Positions 31,260-39,629 of a stretch of DNA of 44,345 bases are shown here, piece after piece. How positions within the stretch are numbered: the stretch's first letter is position 1; the number at the start of each line of letters is the position of its first letter. The position numbers and the translations under genes are program-made. The notes beneath the pieces were generated by a model. It was not told where the DNA came from. It saw nothing but the letters and a program-made list of their open reading frames with translations, and did no database searches. Source of the stretch: Streptomyces showdoensis (GTDB taxonomy: Bacteria > Actinomycetota > Actinomycetes > Streptomycetales > Streptomycetaceae); the NCBI RefSeq assembly GCF_039535475.1, contig NZ_BAAAXG010000014.1, forward strand, positions 1 through 44,345. The letters are read 5' to 3'.

Positions 31260-31868
31260 ATGACCAACACCCCTCTCATTCGAACGGACACGCGCGCGTT
31301 GAGCATGCTTCCCGGATCACGTGTCCCAGGCAGAACCTGGACCATCCGACTCACCGGCCACCCGGACCACTCCGCCACGGTCAGCTGCACGACGGAGGGC
31401 TGCCGCATGCCCGCGCGGTCGAAGGACGTCGCGGCCCTGCGCGCCTTCGCCGCCGAGCACGCCCGCGCCCACGCCCGCCTCGCCACCCCGAGGCCGAACG
31501 CCGCGTGCGCGTGCGGGGCGAGCGCCTGCCGCCACCACACGGCGCGTGCCACCTGCACCGGGACGACGCTGCTCGTCCTGATCCACAACCCGGCCGTCGC
31601 CGAGGTCTGGACGCTCGCCGAGATCTGCCAGGCCTGCGCCCCCCTCATCACGCACGCCACGGTCCTCGCGGGCGGGCGGACCGTGGCCGCCCAGTCCGGC
31701 CCCGGCCCCCGCGCCGCCGCCGCGGCCCCCGCGGGTCCGCCGCCCGTGGCGGTCGGCTTCTCGTCGCCGGGCGCCGCCGGGGGAGAGGCCCCGACCCCGC
31801 CCTCGGGCCGTCGCCGCACCGGACGCGGCAAGCCCCGGGGCAACCGTTCGGGCCGCCGCCCGTTCTGA
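31260..31868 (+). CDS. Conserved Cys/His-rich actinobacterial protein of unknown function
   Basis: A 202-residue soluble protein. It opens LIRTDTRALSMLPGSRVPGRTWTIRLTGHPDHSATV with CTTEGC. The centre has CACGASACRHHTARATC and later LAEICQACAPLITHA. The spacing CxC-x4-C-x2-H and CxxC suggests one or two metal sites. The tail from about residue 145 is Pro/Ala/Arg-rich and basic (RRRTGRGKPRGNRSGRRPF). I have seen similar proteins in many Streptomyces but know no assigned role. There is no ribosome binding site just upstream (GGTAAAACC before ATG), so translation may be weak or leaderless. Confidence 0.7.
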   Translation: MTNTPLIRTDTRALSMLPGSRVPGRTWTIRLTGHPDHSATVSCTTEGCRMPARSKDVAALRAFAAEHARAHARLATPRPNAACACGASACRHHTARATCTGTTLLVLIHNPAVAEVWTLAEICQACAPLITHATVLAGGRTVAAQSGPGPRAAAAAPAGPPPVAVGFSSPGAAGGEAPTPPSGRRRTGRGKPRGNRSGRRPF

Positions 31869-31974
31869 CGGGCGGTCCCGGCCGGGGCACCGGGCGGGAC
31901 CCGACGACGGCGGGCGGGAACGAGACGGCCCCGGCCCGCCGCGGCAGCCGCCGGCACCCCCTCGCCCGAGTGCC

Positions 31975-32595
31975 TCACGCCGGTCCGGACGCCGACTCCG
32001 GGGCCGGTGCCTCTTCCGGTTCCGGCGCGCCCTTCCGCGCCCGGAACGCCGCCGCCTTGGTGCGGTTCTGGCAGGCGGTCGAGCAGAACTGGCGGGCGGC
32101 GTTGCGCGAGGTGTCGACGTAGACGCGGTCGCAGCGGCCTGCGCGGCAGACGCCCAGCCGGCCGACGAGGCTGCCGCCCACCGCCAGCGCGAGCGCGGTG
32201 GCGCAGGCGGCGGTGCTGCCCGCGGCGAAGGACTCGTCGCCGCCGTGGAAGTGCAGCTGCCAGGGCCCGTCCCCGCGCCGGTCCAGGTGCGGCCGGGCGC
32301 CGCTGTCCAGCAGCAGGCCGTTCACCGTCGCGGCGGCCGCGTCCAGGTCCCCGTCCTGCACGGCCTGGAACACCGCGCGCATGCGCTCCGCCGCCGAGAC
32401 CAGGTAGTCCGCCTCTGCGGCGTCCATGGTGCGCGGGAGCGAGGACGAGGCGCGCGGCACCGCTGCTTCGACGGCCTCGGCCAGTCCGGCGCCGCTCGGC
32501 GCCGGGTAGTCGCGGCCGCGCGCCTCGCCGTCCGTCAACGTGTTCACGAGCGCGACCGCCTGATCCAGCAGCACCGCCACGTGACTGTCGAACAT
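31975..32595 (-). CDS. CGNR zinc-finger transcriptional regulator
   Basis: A protein of about 206 residues. The N-terminal ABATE-like domain (LLDQAVALVNTLTDGEARGRDYPAP) is followed by a C-terminal zinc finger with CRAGRCDRVYVDTSRNAARQFCSTACQNRTKAAAFRARKG. Here the CGNR motif reads as CQNR. Such proteins are thought to regulate transcription in response to a ligand bound by the N-terminal part. ATG at 32595 is used; a GTG at 32610 is in frame. It is divergent from an MFS exporter gene with an inverted repeat between, which suggests a regulator-pump pair. Confidence 0.85.
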   Translation of the reverse strand: MFDSHVAVLLDQAVALVNTLTDGEARGRDYPAPSGAGLAEAVEAAVPRASSSLPRTMDAAEADYLVSAAERMRAVFQAVQDGDLDAAAATVNGLLLDSGARPHLDRRGDGPWQLHFHGGDESFAAGSTAACATALALAVGGSLVGRLGVCRAGRCDRVYVDTSRNAARQFCSTACQNRTKAAAFRARKGAPEPEEAPAPESASGPA

Positions 32596-32603
32596 CACTT
32601 GAC

Positions 32604-32636
32604 CAGTCACCCCTTCGATGGTCTGATACGTGACTG
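32604..32636. promoter_or_regulatory. Inverted repeat between CGNR regulator and MFS transporter
   Basis: CAGTCAC (32604-32610) and GTGACTG (32630-32636) are perfect 7-base arms 19 bases apart, in the 80-base divergent gap. A further GTGACTG copy occurs at 32581-32587 inside the regulator's coding end. This fits a regulator binding site. Confidence 0.45.
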
Positions 32637-32675
32637 ACGTTACTGGATTCGACGGTTACGTGAGGGGTGCCGGCG

Positions 32676-33938
32676 ATGCCGAGGATCGTGTGGTTGCTGG
32701 TGGTCGCGCGGGCGATCAACCGGCTCGGGGCCTTCTCCCTGCCCTTCCTGACCGTCCTGATCAGCGACGACTTCGGCGCGAGCGTGACCACGGCCGGGCT
32801 GCTCTCGGCCGCGTTCGGCCTGGCGACGATCCCCTCGCGGCTGGCCGGCGGCCGCCTCGCGGGAATCCTGGGGCGCCGCCGCACCATCGTGCTCGGCCTC
32901 ACCGGCTGCGCCGTCGCGCAACTGGCCATCGCCGCCGCCGGTTCGCTCGTCCAGGTCGCGATCTTCGCGATCCTCCTCGGACTCGCCTTCGAGCTGTACG
33001 AGCCCCCGAGCCAGGCGATGATCGCGGATGCCGTCGGTCCGGCCGAACGGGTCCGCGCGTTCAGCCTCCTCAACGCCGCGCTGGCCGTCGCCGGCACCGG
33101 CGCCGGCCTCATCGCGGCGGCCGTGGGCCGCTGGGACCTGCGCTGGCTCTTCGTCGTCGACGCGCTGACCTGCCTCGCCTGCGCCGTGGCACTGCGCCTC
33201 GCGCTGCCCGCCGACCACCCGGGCCGCCGCCCGGCCGCAGCCGCCCCGGGGAGCGGCACCGGCGGCGTCGACGCCGCCGCCGAGGGCCGCGGTGGACCGG
33301 TGCGCCCCTGGCGGGACCGGGCGCTGTGGGCGATGTTCGGGTGCGGCACCGTCTTCGCACTGGTGGCCATGCAGGTCGTGATGGGGCTGCCGCTGACCCT
33401 CGCCCGCCGCGGGCTCGAACCCGCCGACGCGGGGCTGCTGTTCACCGCCTCGGCCGTCACCGTCGTCGCGGCCCAGCCCGCCCTGCGGCTGCGCCGGATC
33501 GCCGCGCTGTCCGACCCGGCGGCCCTGGCCCTCGGCTATGCGCTGATGGCTCTCGGCCTGGCCGGATACGCCCTTGCGTCGTCGCTGCCGGCCTTCCTCG
33601 TCGGTACGGGGCTGTGGAGCCTGGGCGAGGTGTTCGTCCTGGGCCGGGTGTTCGGCGTCGTGGCGGCACTGGCCCCGCCCCACGGCTCGGACCGCTACCT
33701 CGCCGCGTACGGCATCAGCTGGGGCGTCGCGACGACCGCCGCCCCGATCACCGCCACCCAGCTCCTCGACCGCTTCGGCGCGACGACCCTCTGGGCCTGC
33801 ACCGCGGCCCTCTGCCTCGCCCTCGCCGCCGCGCAACCGCTGCTGGTCGCCCCCCTGCTCGGCCGGCACCGCCCGCCCGGCCCGCTCCCGGAGGCCGCGC
33901 CCGGCGCGCCCCGGCTCAGGGGCGCGCGGGCGGACTGA
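32676..33938 (+). CDS. MFS transporter, 12 helices
   Basis: A 420-residue major facilitator. Helix 1 is WLLVVARAINRLGAFSLPFLTVLI. The conserved MFS loop between helices 2 and 3 reads LAGGRLAGILGRRRTIVLGLTG. Helices continue in two blocks of six, separated by a cytoplasmic Ala/Gly/Pro-rich loop (about 190-215). The exporter type cannot be set by sequence; drug or metabolite efflux is likely given the divergent regulator. The start is ATG at 32676 with GAGGGG 8 bases upstream. Confidence 0.88.
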   Translation: MPRIVWLLVVARAINRLGAFSLPFLTVLISDDFGASVTTAGLLSAAFGLATIPSRLAGGRLAGILGRRRTIVLGLTGCAVAQLAIAAAGSLVQVAIFAILLGLAFELYEPPSQAMIADAVGPAERVRAFSLLNAALAVAGTGAGLIAAAVGRWDLRWLFVVDALTCLACAVALRLALPADHPGRRPAAAAPGSGTGGVDAAAEGRGGPVRPWRDRALWAMFGCGTVFALVAMQVVMGLPLTLARRGLEPADAGLLFTASAVTVVAAQPALRLRRIAALSDPAALALGYALMALGLAGYALASSLPAFLVGTGLWSLGEVFVLGRVFGVVAALAPPHGSDRYLAAYGISWGVATTAAPITATQLLDRFGATTLWACTAALCLALAAAQPLLVAPLLGRHRPPGPLPEAAPGAPRLRGARAD

Positions 33939-33962
33939 GGGCGGGGGCGCGTGGTCCCCGGG

Positions 33963-34421
33963 TCAGGAACCCGGCGTCATGTCGTACGTGACCCACATCG
34001 TCCGCGTCGCCACCTGGTCGTACTTCGCGCGGGCGCGGTGGTTGTCGTCGGCGGTGATCCAGCGCACGACGCTCCAGCCGCGCTCGGCGGCGAGCTCGCG
34101 CAGGGCCGCGAGCAGCGCGTCGGCGGCACCGGACCCGCGGCTCTCCGGGGCGACGAACAGGTCGTCCAGGAAGCAGCCCGTCGTGGCCGAGAGCGGCCGA
34201 GCGAAGGGCCGGTAGTGCGCGAGCCCGACGAGCCGCCCGTCGAAGTCCTCGGCGACCAGGGCGTTCACCTCGTGCCCGGCGTCGCCGATCCACGACCAGA
34301 CCCGCTCGGCGGCCTCCTCGGTCTGCTCGACCCGGTAGAACTCGGCGTAGCCGCGGTACAGGGCACGCCACTGCGCGAAGTCCTCGGGGGTGACGGCACG
34401 GACCTTGATGTCGGCTGACAT
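33963..34421 (-). CDS. GNAT N-acetyltransferase
   Basis: A 152-residue acyltransferase of the short GNAT type, with KVRAVTPEDFAQWRALYRGYAEFYRVEQTEE at the start, LVGLAHYRPFARPLSATTGCFLDDLFVAPESRGSGAADALLAALRELAAERGW as the core (acetyl-CoA loop RGSGAA) and VVRWITADDNHRARAKYDQVATRTMWVTYD at the end. The pattern recalls diamine/spermidine- or drug-type GNATs. The start ATG at 34421 is inferred from homology; a GTG at 34433 is in frame. Confidence 0.82.
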   Translation of the reverse strand: MSADIKVRAVTPEDFAQWRALYRGYAEFYRVEQTEEAAERVWSWIGDAGHEVNALVAEDFDGRLVGLAHYRPFARPLSATTGCFLDDLFVAPESRGSGAADALLAALRELAAERGWSVVRWITADDNHRARAKYDQVATRTMWVTYDMTPGS

Positions 34422-34560
34422 GGACTCACACACTTTCTCGCTCTTGCCGGGGAAGCGGGTGCCGCGGGCACCGCACGGAATCGATCATGCGGGCCGGGCG
34501 GCGGCACCACGCCTGACATCGCGTCCAAAAGCTGCGCCCGCCGCGCACCGGGATGGACAG

Positions 34561-34881
34561 TTACCGGCCGGAACCGCTCGCCGCGATCTCGTCGAGGACG
34601 GCCCTGAGGAGCAGGGGGAAACGGGCGTCGAGCTCCGCGCGGCGCAGTGTGACCAGACGGGTCTTCCCGCTGACGCGCACGGTGATGGCGCCGGCCTCGC
34701 GCAGGATGCGCCAGTGGTTGGACAGGGTCGAGCGCGGGACGGTGAGCCCCTCGGGACTGCAGGTGGTCTCGCCTTCCGCGGCGAGGCGCCGGACGAGTTC
34801 GAGCCGTACCGGATCGCCGAGGGCGTGCATCACGGTGGCCAGATCGAAGTCCTCCGGCTGGGGCTGGGGCAGGGCGCGCAC
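34561..34881 (-). CDS. ArsR-family winged-helix regulator
   Basis: A 106-residue regulator. FDLATVMHALGDPVRLELVRRLAAEGETTC starts the ArsR fold. The recognition helix is VPRSTLSNHWRILREAGAITVRVSGKTRLVTLRRAELDARFP. There is no metal-binding ELCVCDL-type motif, so it probably senses something else. The GTG at 34881 has AGAGGA 5 bases upstream. It is divergent from a glyoxalase-like gene, with an inverted repeat between them, which suggests joint control. Confidence 0.88.
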   Translation of the reverse strand: MRALPQPQPEDFDLATVMHALGDPVRLELVRRLAAEGETTCSPEGLTVPRSTLSNHWRILREAGAITVRVSGKTRLVTLRRAELDARFPLLLRAVLDEIAASGSGR

Positions 34882-34922
34882 GGTTCCTCTTCCGCTGGTG
34901 ATGTGCCTAGTATGGCGCCCGG

Positions 34923-34945
34923 TTCGACAGTTCGGGAAAGTCGAA
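34923..34945. promoter_or_regulatory. Operator candidate between ArsR and VOC genes
   Basis: TTCGAC (34923-34928) and GTCGAA (34940-34945) are perfect arms 11 bases apart, 37 bases before the VOC gene start and 42 before the ArsR start. The size and position fit ArsR dimer binding. Confidence 0.5.
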
Positions 34946-34981
34946 TTGATCTTGAGGAACCGCTCGATCTCGGGGGTTGTC

Positions 34982-35332
34982 ATGAAGGCACTGAACACAC
35001 TGGCCCGCCTGTACGTCGACGACGTCGACCGCGCCCTGCCCGCCCTGCGCGCGCTGACCGGCGAGGAGGTCGGGCTGAGGTTCCCGTACGCCGGGGTCGA
35101 GGTGGCCGCCATCGGCGGGTTCCTGCTGGTCGCGGGGACGGACGAGGCCCTCGCCCCGTTCCGTGCCGTCCAGAGCACGGTGCTGGTCGACGATCTCGAC
35201 GGGCTGGCGGAACTCCTCGCGACCCACGGCGGGGAGATCGTCTCCGGCCCCAACCAGGTGCCCACCGGCCGCAACGCGATGGTCCGGCACCCCGGGGGCG
35301 TCGTCCTGGAGTACGTCCAGCACTCCGCGTAG
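34982..35332 (+). CDS. VOC (glyoxalase-like) family protein
   Basis: A 116-residue protein. It shows the paired beta-alpha-beta-beta-beta pattern of the vicinal oxygen chelate superfamily: LNTLARLYVDDVDRALPALRALTG, then VAAIGGFLLVAGTD, then STVLVDDLDGLAELLATHGGEIV and AMVRHPGGVVLEYVQHS. The final Glu of VVLEYV is at the usual metal position. The activity (lyase, dioxygenase or binding protein) is unknown. It is divergent from an ArsR gene that probably represses it. Confidence 0.82.
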   Translation: MKALNTLARLYVDDVDRALPALRALTGEEVGLRFPYAGVEVAAIGGFLLVAGTDEALAPFRAVQSTVLVDDLDGLAELLATHGGEIVSGPNQVPTGRNAMVRHPGGVVLEYVQHSA

Positions 35333-35376
35333 CAGCGACCGGACGGCCGCCCGGCAGCGACCGGACGGCCGCCCGG
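35333..35376. repeat. 22-bp direct repeat, two copies
   Basis: Two exact 22-bp units of CAGCGACCGGACGGCCGCCC-GG lie head to tail (35333-35354, 35355-35376) just after the VOC stop codon. Each can fold on itself (CCGG-ACGG-CCGCCCGG), so they may act as a terminator. Confidence 0.75.
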
Positions 35377-35434
35377 CACGCCCCTCCTCTCCTGCTCCTC
35401 CCCGCCTTCCCCGGCCTCCTCGCCCCGCCTGCTC

Positions 35435-35635
35435 CTACCCCTCCCGCTCCTCGACCGTGATCGCCTGGACCGGGCACGCGCGGGCGGCCTCGCGGACCAG
35501 CGGCCCCTGGGCTCCGTCCTCGCGGCCCGGGACGACCGTGCCGAAGCCGTCGTCGTCCTGGGTGAAGAAGTCCGGTGAGGTCAGGGCGCACTGTCCGGCG
35601 CCGATGCAGAGGTCCCCGTCGATCGAGATGCGCAT
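35435..35635 (-). CDS. [3Fe-4S]-type ferredoxin, partner of the P450
   Basis: A 66-residue ferredoxin: MRISIDGDLCIGAGQCALTSPDFF, then DDDGFGTVVPGRED, then REAARACPVQAITVEE. The Cys pattern C10-x5-C16 with C54-P (Cys residues at 10, 16 and about 54) is the three-Cys arrangement of P450-linked [3Fe-4S] ferredoxins, with Ala in place of the fourth Cys. It starts 14 bases after the P450 stop and is on the same transcript. It should carry electrons from a ferredoxin reductase to the P450. Confidence 0.92.
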   Translation of the reverse strand: MRISIDGDLCIGAGQCALTSPDFFTQDDDGFGTVVPGREDGAQGPLVREAARACPVQAITVEEREG

Positions 35636-35649
35636 CCGTGCGGGTCCTT

Positions 35650-36840
35650 TCACCACGTGACGGGGAGTTCGAGCATCCCCTGGATCGTGTCGCCCGGCTT
35701 GAACGGGATCTCCTCGGCGGGCACCGCGAGCCGCAGGCCCGGCAGTCGCCGCAGCAGCGTCCCGAGGGCGATCTCCATCTCCGCGCGGGCCAGGTTCTGC
35801 CCCAGGCACTGGTGGATTCCGAAGCCGAACGCCAGGTGGTGACGGGCCGGGCGGTCCCAGTCCAGCGAGTCGGCGTCGGCGTAGGCCGTGGCGTCCCGGT
35901 TGATGACGGAGGTGGAGAAGACCACCCCCTCGCCCGCGCGGATCACCGTGCCGCCGATCTCCACGTCCTCGCGCGCCACCCGCAGCAGTCCGTCCGCGAT
36001 CGACAGGAACCGCAGCAGCTCCTCCACGGCCGCCGGCACGAGACCGGGGTCGGCCTTGAGTTCGGCCAGCCGCTCCGGATGGCGCAGCAGCGTGTACGTA
36101 CCGAGCGAGATCATGTTCGCGGTGGTCTCGTGCCCCGCGACCAGCAGGATCGTCGCGAGCTGCACCAGCTCCTCGCGGTCCGGCCCGCCCTCCCGGAGCT
36201 GCCGGGCCACCAGATCGTCCAGCACCCCCTCGCCGGGCTTGTCCCGCTTCCGCTCGATCAGGTCGCCGAGGTACCCCTCCAGCTGTGCCAGCGCCTCCTC
36301 GGTGTCCGCTCCCGTCGGGCCGCGCAGCAGCCTCCGGGACTGCGCCTCGAAGAAGTCGTGGTCCTCGTACGGAACGCCCAGCAGATCGCAGATCACGATC
36401 GAGGGCACCGGCAGCGCGAACGCGCTCACCAGCTCGGCCGGCGGGCCCGCCGCCTCCATCGCGTCGAGGAGTCCGTCCACGGTCGCCTGGATGCGGGGGC
36501 GCAGCCGCTCGGCGCGCTTGAGCGTGAAACTGGGGATCAGCATCCGGCGCTGGACGTTGTGCTCGGGATCGTCCCAGCCCAGGAGCGCGGCCCGCCGGGA
36601 CCTGCGCAGGGTCGCGGCCCGCTCGGTGGGCAGGGGGAAGTCCGGCCGGGTGGAGTCGGTGGACAGGCGCGGATCGGAGAGCAGCGCCCGGGCGGTCGCA
36701 TGTCCGGTCACGGCCCACACCGAGCGCCCGTCCCAGAGCGTCACCCGCGACAGCGGGCGCTCCTCGCGCAACGGGTCGTAGGCGGTGGGCGGGTGGTAGG
36801 GGCAGGTCCGGTCCTGCGGGAACGCAACGGCTTCCGTCAT
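35650..36840 (-). CDS. Cytochrome P450, CYP105-like
   Basis: A 396-residue soluble monooxygenase. The I-helix motif is ILLVAGHETTANMISLG, the K-helix ExxR is in VEELLRFLSIADGLLRVA, and the haem-binding loop is FGFGIHQCLGQNLARAEMEIALG, with Cys as the axial thiolate. FPQDRTCPYHPPTAYDPLREERPLSRV at the start and LAVPAEEIPFKPGDTIQGMLELPVTW at the end are typical of CYP105. CYP105 enzymes hydroxylate varied small molecules, including xenobiotics and macrolides. GAGG is 7 bases before the ATG. The ferredoxin follows. No regulator gene is adjacent. Confidence 0.93.
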   Translation of the reverse strand: MTEAVAFPQDRTCPYHPPTAYDPLREERPLSRVTLWDGRSVWAVTGHATARALLSDPRLSTDSTRPDFPLPTERAATLRRSRRAALLGWDDPEHNVQRRMLIPSFTLKRAERLRPRIQATVDGLLDAMEAAGPPAELVSAFALPVPSIVICDLLGVPYEDHDFFEAQSRRLLRGPTGADTEEALAQLEGYLGDLIERKRDKPGEGVLDDLVARQLREGGPDREELVQLATILLVAGHETTANMISLGTYTLLRHPERLAELKADPGLVPAAVEELLRFLSIADGLLRVAREDVEIGGTVIRAGEGVVFSTSVINRDATAYADADSLDWDRPARHHLAFGFGIHQCLGQNLARAEMEIALGTLLRRLPGLRLAVPAEEIPFKPGDTIQGMLELPVTW

Positions 36841-36989
36841 GGGGGGCCTCGCAAGGGCGAATCGGTGGCTCTGACGTGGGTTGCCGTCTCCACTACATGC
36901 CTCAGGCACCTATCTGGTCTACGCACAGTTCGGCCAATCCACCGGAACGGGATCGTCCATCCTGCGGCCGGTGGCGGGCATGAGAAGAG

Positions 36990-37026
36990 CCCGGCCTCGT
37001 ACACGGGGGAGGTACGGGGCCGGGCC
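36990..37026. terminator. Long hairpin in the gap upstream of the P450
   Basis: GCCCGGCCTCGTAC (36990-37003) pairs with GTACGGGGCCGGGC (37013-37026) in 13 of 14 positions around a 9-base loop. It is in the 475-base gap between the divergent P450 and RICIN genes, so it may be a leader hairpin or insulator rather than a terminator. Outside this and the palindrome at 37196 I see no gene in 36841-37315. Confidence 0.5.
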
Positions 37027-37135
37027 TGAGACCACAGTACCGCCGAATCTCCGCTTCGTGGTGCGATGGCGGCAAATCGCCCCCCGGCTTCCGGAATCCG
37101 ACGCCCTGGCCGGGAGCCCCGCCGGGGAGCTCAGT

Positions 37136-37229
37136 CGTCAAGACTTCACGCCAGGAGCGGCCGGAATTCAACTCTGAGGCCGGTTGGGCGAGTTGTGCGT
37201 TCAGGATGTGAACGCAGGAGGTCTTGACG
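37136..37229. promoter_or_regulatory. Nested palindromes upstream of the RICIN protein
   Basis: TGCGTTCA (37196-37203), GGATG, TGAACGCA (37209-37216) is a perfect 8-base-arm palindrome about 100 bases before the start codon. A wider pair, CGTCAAGAC (37136-37144) and GTCTTGACG (37221-37229), is also perfect and encloses it. The inner one has the size of a dimeric regulator site. The outer one may be a second half-site pair or a hairpin. Confidence 0.5.
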
Positions 37230-37315
37230 CCGGCCCGTCCCGGCAGTTCACTCACGCCTCAGCTCCTCCTCGGACCACCGGCCCCACACGCTCCTCCGAG
37301 AAAGGCCCCCCACCC

Positions 37316-39574
37316 ATGCCCCTCGCCGTACCCATAGCAGTGCCAGTGCCAGTGCCAGTGCCCGCGCCCATGTCCGCCGCCCCGTCTCCCCGGCGCCGCC
37401 GCGTCGGCACCGCCCTCGCCCTGGCTGCCCTGCTGTGCTCCGCACTCGTGGCGCTCACACCCCGTACCGCCTCCGCGGCGCAGACCGCCGCGCTCCCCAC
37501 CGGTTGGGCGACCGTGGTCAACGCCGGCAGCGGCAAGTGCCTGGACGCCCGGGCCGCCGCCACCGTCGACGGCACCGCCGTGCAGCAGTACGCGTGCAAC
37601 GGCACCGCCGCCCAGCAGTGGATCCTCACCCCGACCTCGGACGGCTACGTACGGATCGGGAACCGCAACGACTCCGCCCAGGTCGTCGACGTCAGCGACG
37701 TCTCCACCGCCGACAACGCCGCCGTCCACCTGTGGGGCTACGGCGGCGGCCTCAACCAGCAGTGGCGGGCCGTCGACGACGGGGGAGGGGCGTACCGCCT
37801 CGTCAACCGCAACAGCGGGAAGTGCCTCGACGTGCCCGCCGCCTCCACGGCCGACGGCGTCCAGCTCGTGCAGTACACCTGCAACGGAACGGCCGCCCAG
37901 CGCTTCCAGGTGACCGCGGCCGACACCCCGCCCGGTGACGTCGACCTCGGACCCAACGTCGTCGTGTTCGACCCGTCGATGCCCTCCGCCACCATCCAGG
38001 GCCGCCTCGACGCCATCTTCCGGGGCCAGGAGAAGAACCAGTTCGGCGGGCAGCGGTACGCGGTGCTGTTCAAGCCGGGCAGCTATGCCAACGATGTCAA
38101 CGTCGGCTTCTACACCCAGGTCCTCGGCCTCGGACAGTCGCCGGACGCCGTGACGATCAACGGCGCGGTCCACGTCGAGGCGGACTGGTTCCCGCCGCAG
38201 AACGCCACGCAGAACTTCTGGCGCGGTGCCGAGAACCTCTCGGTCACCCCCACCGGCGGCACCGACCGCTGGGCCGTCTCGCAGGCCTCCGCCTACCGCC
38301 GCATGCACGTCCGCGGCAACCTGGAGCTCAGTGACGGCGGCTGGTCCAGCGGCGGCTTCCTCGCCGACACCAAGGTCGACGGCCAGGTCCGCTCCGGCAC
38401 GCAGCAGCAGTGGCTCACCCGCAACGCCCAACTCGGCGGCTGGACGGGATCCAACTGGAACATGGTCTTCGTCGGCAGCCAGGGCGTCCCCGGCACCACC
38501 TTCCCCGACCCGCCGTACACGACCGTCGACCGCACCCCCGTCGTCCGTGAGAAGCCGTTCCTGTACGTCGACGGCGCCGGCGCCTACAAGGTCTTCGTGC
38601 CCGCCGCGCGGACCGACTCCACCGCGACCGGCTGGGCCGCGGGCACCCCGGCCGGCAGCTCGCTCGGCCTGGACACGTTCTTCGTCGTGAAGCCGGGCGC
38701 GAGCGCGGCACAGATCAACAGCGCGCTCGCCGCGGGCAGGAACCTGCTCGTGACGCCCGGCGTCCACCACCTCGACCAGACCCTGCGGATCACCCGTCCC
38801 GACACCGTGGTCCTCGGCCTCGGCCTCGCCACCTTCGTGCCCGACGGCGGCATCACGGCCATGACCGTCGCCGACGTCGACGGCGTGAAGCTGGCGGGCG
38901 TCCTCTTCGACGCCGGACCGGTGAACTCGCCGACCCTGCTGGAGGTCGGCCCGGCCGGCTCCGCCGCGTCGCACGCGGCGAACCCCACCTCGCTGCACGA
39001 CGTCTACTTCCGCGTCGGCGGCGCGGCCGTCGGCAAGGCGACCACCAGCCTCGTCGTCAACAGCGACCACGTCATCGGCGACCACATGTGGATCTGGCGC
39101 GCGGACCACGGCACCGGTGTCGGCTGGAACACCAACACCGCCGACACCGGGCTCGTCGTCAACGGCGACGACGTGACGATGTACGGCCTGTTCGTCGAGC
39201 ACTACCAGAAGCACCAGACGATCTGGAACGGCAACGGCGGCCGGACGTACTTCTACCAGAACGAGATGCCCTACGACCCGCCCGGCCAGGCGGCCTGGAT
39301 GAACGGCTCCACCCAGGGCTACGCCGCCTACAAGGTCGCGAACTCCGTCACCAGCCACCAGGCCTACGGCTTGGGCAGCTACTGCTACTTCAACGTCGAC
39401 CCGGGCGTCACGGCGGACCACGCCTTCGAGGCGCCGAACACCCCGGGGGTCCGCTTCCGGGACATGGTCACCGTCTCCCTCGGCGGCACCGGCACCATCC
39501 GCCACGTCGTCAACGACCGCGGCGGTCCCTCCAACGCGAGCACCAACGTCGCCAACCTGGTGAACTACCCCTGA
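37316..39574 (+). CDS. Secreted RICIN-domain protein with a large beta-rich domain, probably polysaccharide-acting
   Basis: A 752-residue exported protein. The signal peptide's positive and hydrophobic parts are RRRRVGTALALAALLCSALVALTPRTASA (26-54). Residues 62-200 are a ricin-type beta-trefoil (CBM13) with three lobes whose QxW-type motifs read QQW, QQW and QRF. From about 210 a long repetitive beta domain begins (NVVVFDPSMPSATIQGRLDAIF, KPGSYANDVNVGFYTQVLGLG, then LVTPGVHHLDQTLRITRPDTVVLGLGL and DGVKLAGVLFDAG), suggestive of a right-handed beta helix as in polysaccharide lyases and GH55-like enzymes. No catalytic residues can be named. Related proteins are often misnamed adenylyl cyclase or coagulation-factor domain proteins. 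ATG at 37316 adds a PVPVPVPVP stretch; ATG at 37370 is an alternative. Confidence 0.78.
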   Translation: MPLAVPIAVPVPVPVPAPMSAAPSPRRRRVGTALALAALLCSALVALTPRTASAAQTAALPTGWATVVNAGSGKCLDARAAATVDGTAVQQYACNGTAAQQWILTPTSDGYVRIGNRNDSAQVVDVSDVSTADNAAVHLWGYGGGLNQQWRAVDDGGGAYRLVNRNSGKCLDVPAASTADGVQLVQYTCNGTAAQRFQVTAADTPPGDVDLGPNVVVFDPSMPSATIQGRLDAIFRGQEKNQFGGQRYAVLFKPGSYANDVNVGFYTQVLGLGQSPDAVTINGAVHVEADWFPPQNATQNFWRGAENLSVTPTGGTDRWAVSQASAYRRMHVRGNLELSDGGWSSGGFLADTKVDGQVRSGTQQQWLTRNAQLGGWTGSNWNMVFVGSQGVPGTTFPDPPYTTVDRTPVVREKPFLYVDGAGAYKVFVPAARTDSTATGWAAGTPAGSSLGLDTFFVVKPGASAAQINSALAAGRNLLVTPGVHHLDQTLRITRPDTVVLGLGLATFVPDGGITAMTVADVDGVKLAGVLFDAGPVNSPTLLEVGPAGSAASHAANPTSLHDVYFRVGGAAVGKATTSLVVNSDHVIGDHMWIWRADHGTGVGWNTNTADTGLVVNGDDVTMYGLFVEHYQKHQTIWNGNGGRTYFYQNEMPYDPPGQAAWMNGSTQGYAAYKVANSVTSHQAYGLGSYCYFNVDPGVTADHAFEAPNTPGVRFRDMVTVSLGGTGTIRHVVNDRGGPSNASTNVANLVNYP

Positions 39575-39629
39575 GGGCAACGCTTCTAGGGTGGTGGGCC
39601 GAGCAACCGTCGACCGCCCCGGAGGCGCC

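Noticed and set aside
36902..37255. A 117-codon minus-strand frame between the P450 and the RICIN gene
   Set aside because: It crosses the strong hairpin and both palindromes, has no recognisable domain and poor third-position GC; probably chance.
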